Assembly (NCBI GenBank): GCA_017523605.1
Contig: JAFWVZ010000013.1
Coordinates: 1 to 6,091 of the forward strand
DNA: 6,091 nucleotides
Origin: Bacillota bacterium
GTDB lineage: Bacteria; Bacillota; Clostridia; Peptostreptococcales; Anaerovoracaceae
Direction of reading: 5' to 3'
Part shown: positions 5,159-6,091 of the stretch, piece by piece
How positions within the stretch are numbered: the first letter of the stretch is position 1
Layout: every line of letters starts with the position of its first letter
The notes under the pieces: generated by a model
Databases searched by the model: none
Told to the model about the DNA's origin: nothing
The model's input: the letters and a program-made list of their open reading frames with translations, nothing else
Translations under genes and position numbers: made by a program

Positions 5159-6091
5159 TCAGCGGATCTGGCCGCTGCCCTCGATTATGTATTTGTACGT
5201 GCAGAGCTCCGCAAGCCCCATGGGGCCTCTGGCATGAAGCTTCTGCGTGGATATACCCATCTCGCAGCCGAGCCCGAACTCGCCGCCGTCCGTAAAGCGT
5301 GTGGACGCGTTAACGTACACCGCTGCTGAATCCACGTTCTTAACAAAGTAGTCCGCAGCGGCCCTGTCCTCCGTTATTATGGCGTCGCTGTGGTGCGTAG
5401 AATGCTTCTGAATGTGCGCAGCCGCCTCCTCCACGCTTCCGACTATGCCGACCGCCAGTATGTAGTCCAGAAACTCAGTGTCGAAATCTTTGGGCCCTGC
5501 CGGAGTACCGTCTATTATCTTTGCAGCCTCTTCATCCAGCCTCAGTTCCACCGGGACCAGCTCTGCAGCCTTTCTGGCGTCCCTCAGCCTTTCGGAGACC
5601 ATAGGCAGGAACCTTGCCGCTGCAGCCCTGTTTACAAGCAGCACTTCCTCCGCGTTGCAGACGGACGGCCTGCTGGTCTTGGCGTTCTCTATTATCCTTA
5701 CTGCCTTGTCCAGATCCGCTGAAGCATCCACGTAGATGTGGCATATTCCGGTGCCTGTCTCTATGCAGGGGACCTTGGCGTTCTCCATGCAGCTTCTTAT
5801 AAGCCCCGCGCCGCCTCTGGGAATAAGAAGGTCTATCTGACCCTCTGCCTGCATAAGCTCCAACGCGCTGGCCCTGGAAATGTTCTCCACCAGACCCACA
5901 AGATCCGCCGGAAGGCCTGCGTCCTCCAGACCTTTCTTTAAAGCCGCGGTTATGGCCAGGTTGGACCTGAACGACTCCTTGCCGCCCCTAAGCACCGCCG
6001 CATTGTCGGATTTTACCGCAAGCGACGCCGCGTCCGATGTAACGTTGGGCCTGCTCTCGTAGATTATGGCTATTACGCCCAGCGGGACCGC
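5159..6091 (-). CDS. proA: Gamma-glutamyl phosphate reductase, C-terminal 310 residues, 5' end outside window
   Basis: This enzyme reduces gamma-glutamyl phosphate with NADPH to glutamate-5-semialdehyde, which cyclises to pyrroline-5-carboxylate, the substrate of ProC. The reading frame stays open to base 6091. The first visible residues VPLGVIAIIYESRPNV are a family signature, so the gene clearly starts further right, with about 105 of the usual ~415 residues missing. Other landmarks, counted from the first visible residue, are VLRGGKES (33-40), LIPRGGAGLI (89-98), KTSRPSVCNAEEVLLVN (138-154, with C145 the aldehyde dehydrogenase-type nucleophile), STHHSDAIITED (about 237-248), NASTRFTDGGEFGLGCEMGIST (about 261-282) and KLHARGPMGLAEL (283-295). 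It ends IEGSGQIR-TGA at 5159. A GTG at 5993-5995 is internal, not the start. proC follows; proB probably precedes it outside the window. The tail is duplicated just downstream. Confidence 0.98.
   Translation of the reverse strand, partial: AVPLGVIAIIYESRPNVTSDAASLAVKSDNAAVLRGGKESFRSNLAITAALKKGLEDAGLPADLVGLVENISRASALELMQAEGQIDLLIPRGGAGLIRSCMENAKVPCIETGTGICHIYVDASADLDKAVRIIENAKTSRPSVCNAEEVLLVNRAAAARFLPMVSERLRDARKAAELVPVELRLDEEAAKIIDGTPAGPKDFDTEFLDYILAVGIVGSVEEAAAHIQKHSTHHSDAIITEDRAAADYFVKNVDSAAVYVNASTRFTDGGEFGLGCEMGISTQKLHARGPMGLAELCTYKYIIEGSGQIR

Noticed and set aside
5993..5995. GTG as the start of proA
   Set aside because: The frame continues upstream to the window edge and encodes the proA signature VPLGVIAIIYESRPNV, so the GTG is an internal valine.

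Overview
Every supported gene in this window lies on the minus strand, so transcription runs from high to low coordinates. The organism looks like an anaerobic bacterium of the Bacillota (Clostridia-like). The hints are an ATP-type PEP carboxykinase, strong GGAGG-type ribosome binding sites, sigma-A-like -10 boxes (TATAAT, TGG-TAAAAT), a YczE/YitT-type membrane protein and an OatA-type acyltransferase. Base composition is mixed, roughly half G+C by eye. The lineage is an inference, since no rRNA or other phylogenetic marker is present.

Layout in transcription order (right to left). (1) 6091-5159: the C-terminal three quarters of proA, entering from outside the window, with a 27-bp partial duplication of its 3' end at 5125-5151. 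(2) 5062-4253: proC, complete, with a good ribosome binding site just after a small hairpin. It ends at a strong intrinsic terminator (4150-4180). proA and proC catalyse the last two enzymatic steps from gamma-glutamyl phosphate to proline; proB is not visible and probably lies off the right edge. (3) A promoter at 4128-4156, whose -35 box lies inside the U-tract of the proC terminator, leads into a two-gene unit: a five- to six-helix YczE/YitT-like membrane protein (4086-3391), then a 746-residue OatA-like acyltransferase (3394-1154). The second gene's TTG start overlaps the first gene's TGA stop, which suggests translational coupling. (4) A 237-base intergenic stretch (917-1153) holds an imperfect 40/41-bp tandem duplication with two hairpins, a clear intrinsic terminator (1021-1047) and a TATAAT promoter. 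(5) That promoter serves an unrecognised 75-residue acidic protein (916-689), followed 41 bases later by the N-terminal 215 codons of the ATP-dependent PEP carboxykinase gene pckA, which runs off the left edge.

The most unusual item is the acyltransferase. After its membrane acyltransferase domain and a normal OatA-type SGNH esterase-fold domain, it carries a second SGNH-like domain that aligns with the first but has lost the catalytic serine and the block III asparagine, while keeping the DxxHLT block. The other noteworthy items are small: the proA tail duplication, the hairpin-bearing tandem duplication, and the terminator/promoter overlap. The window shows no mobile element, CRISPR array, tRNA or rRNA.
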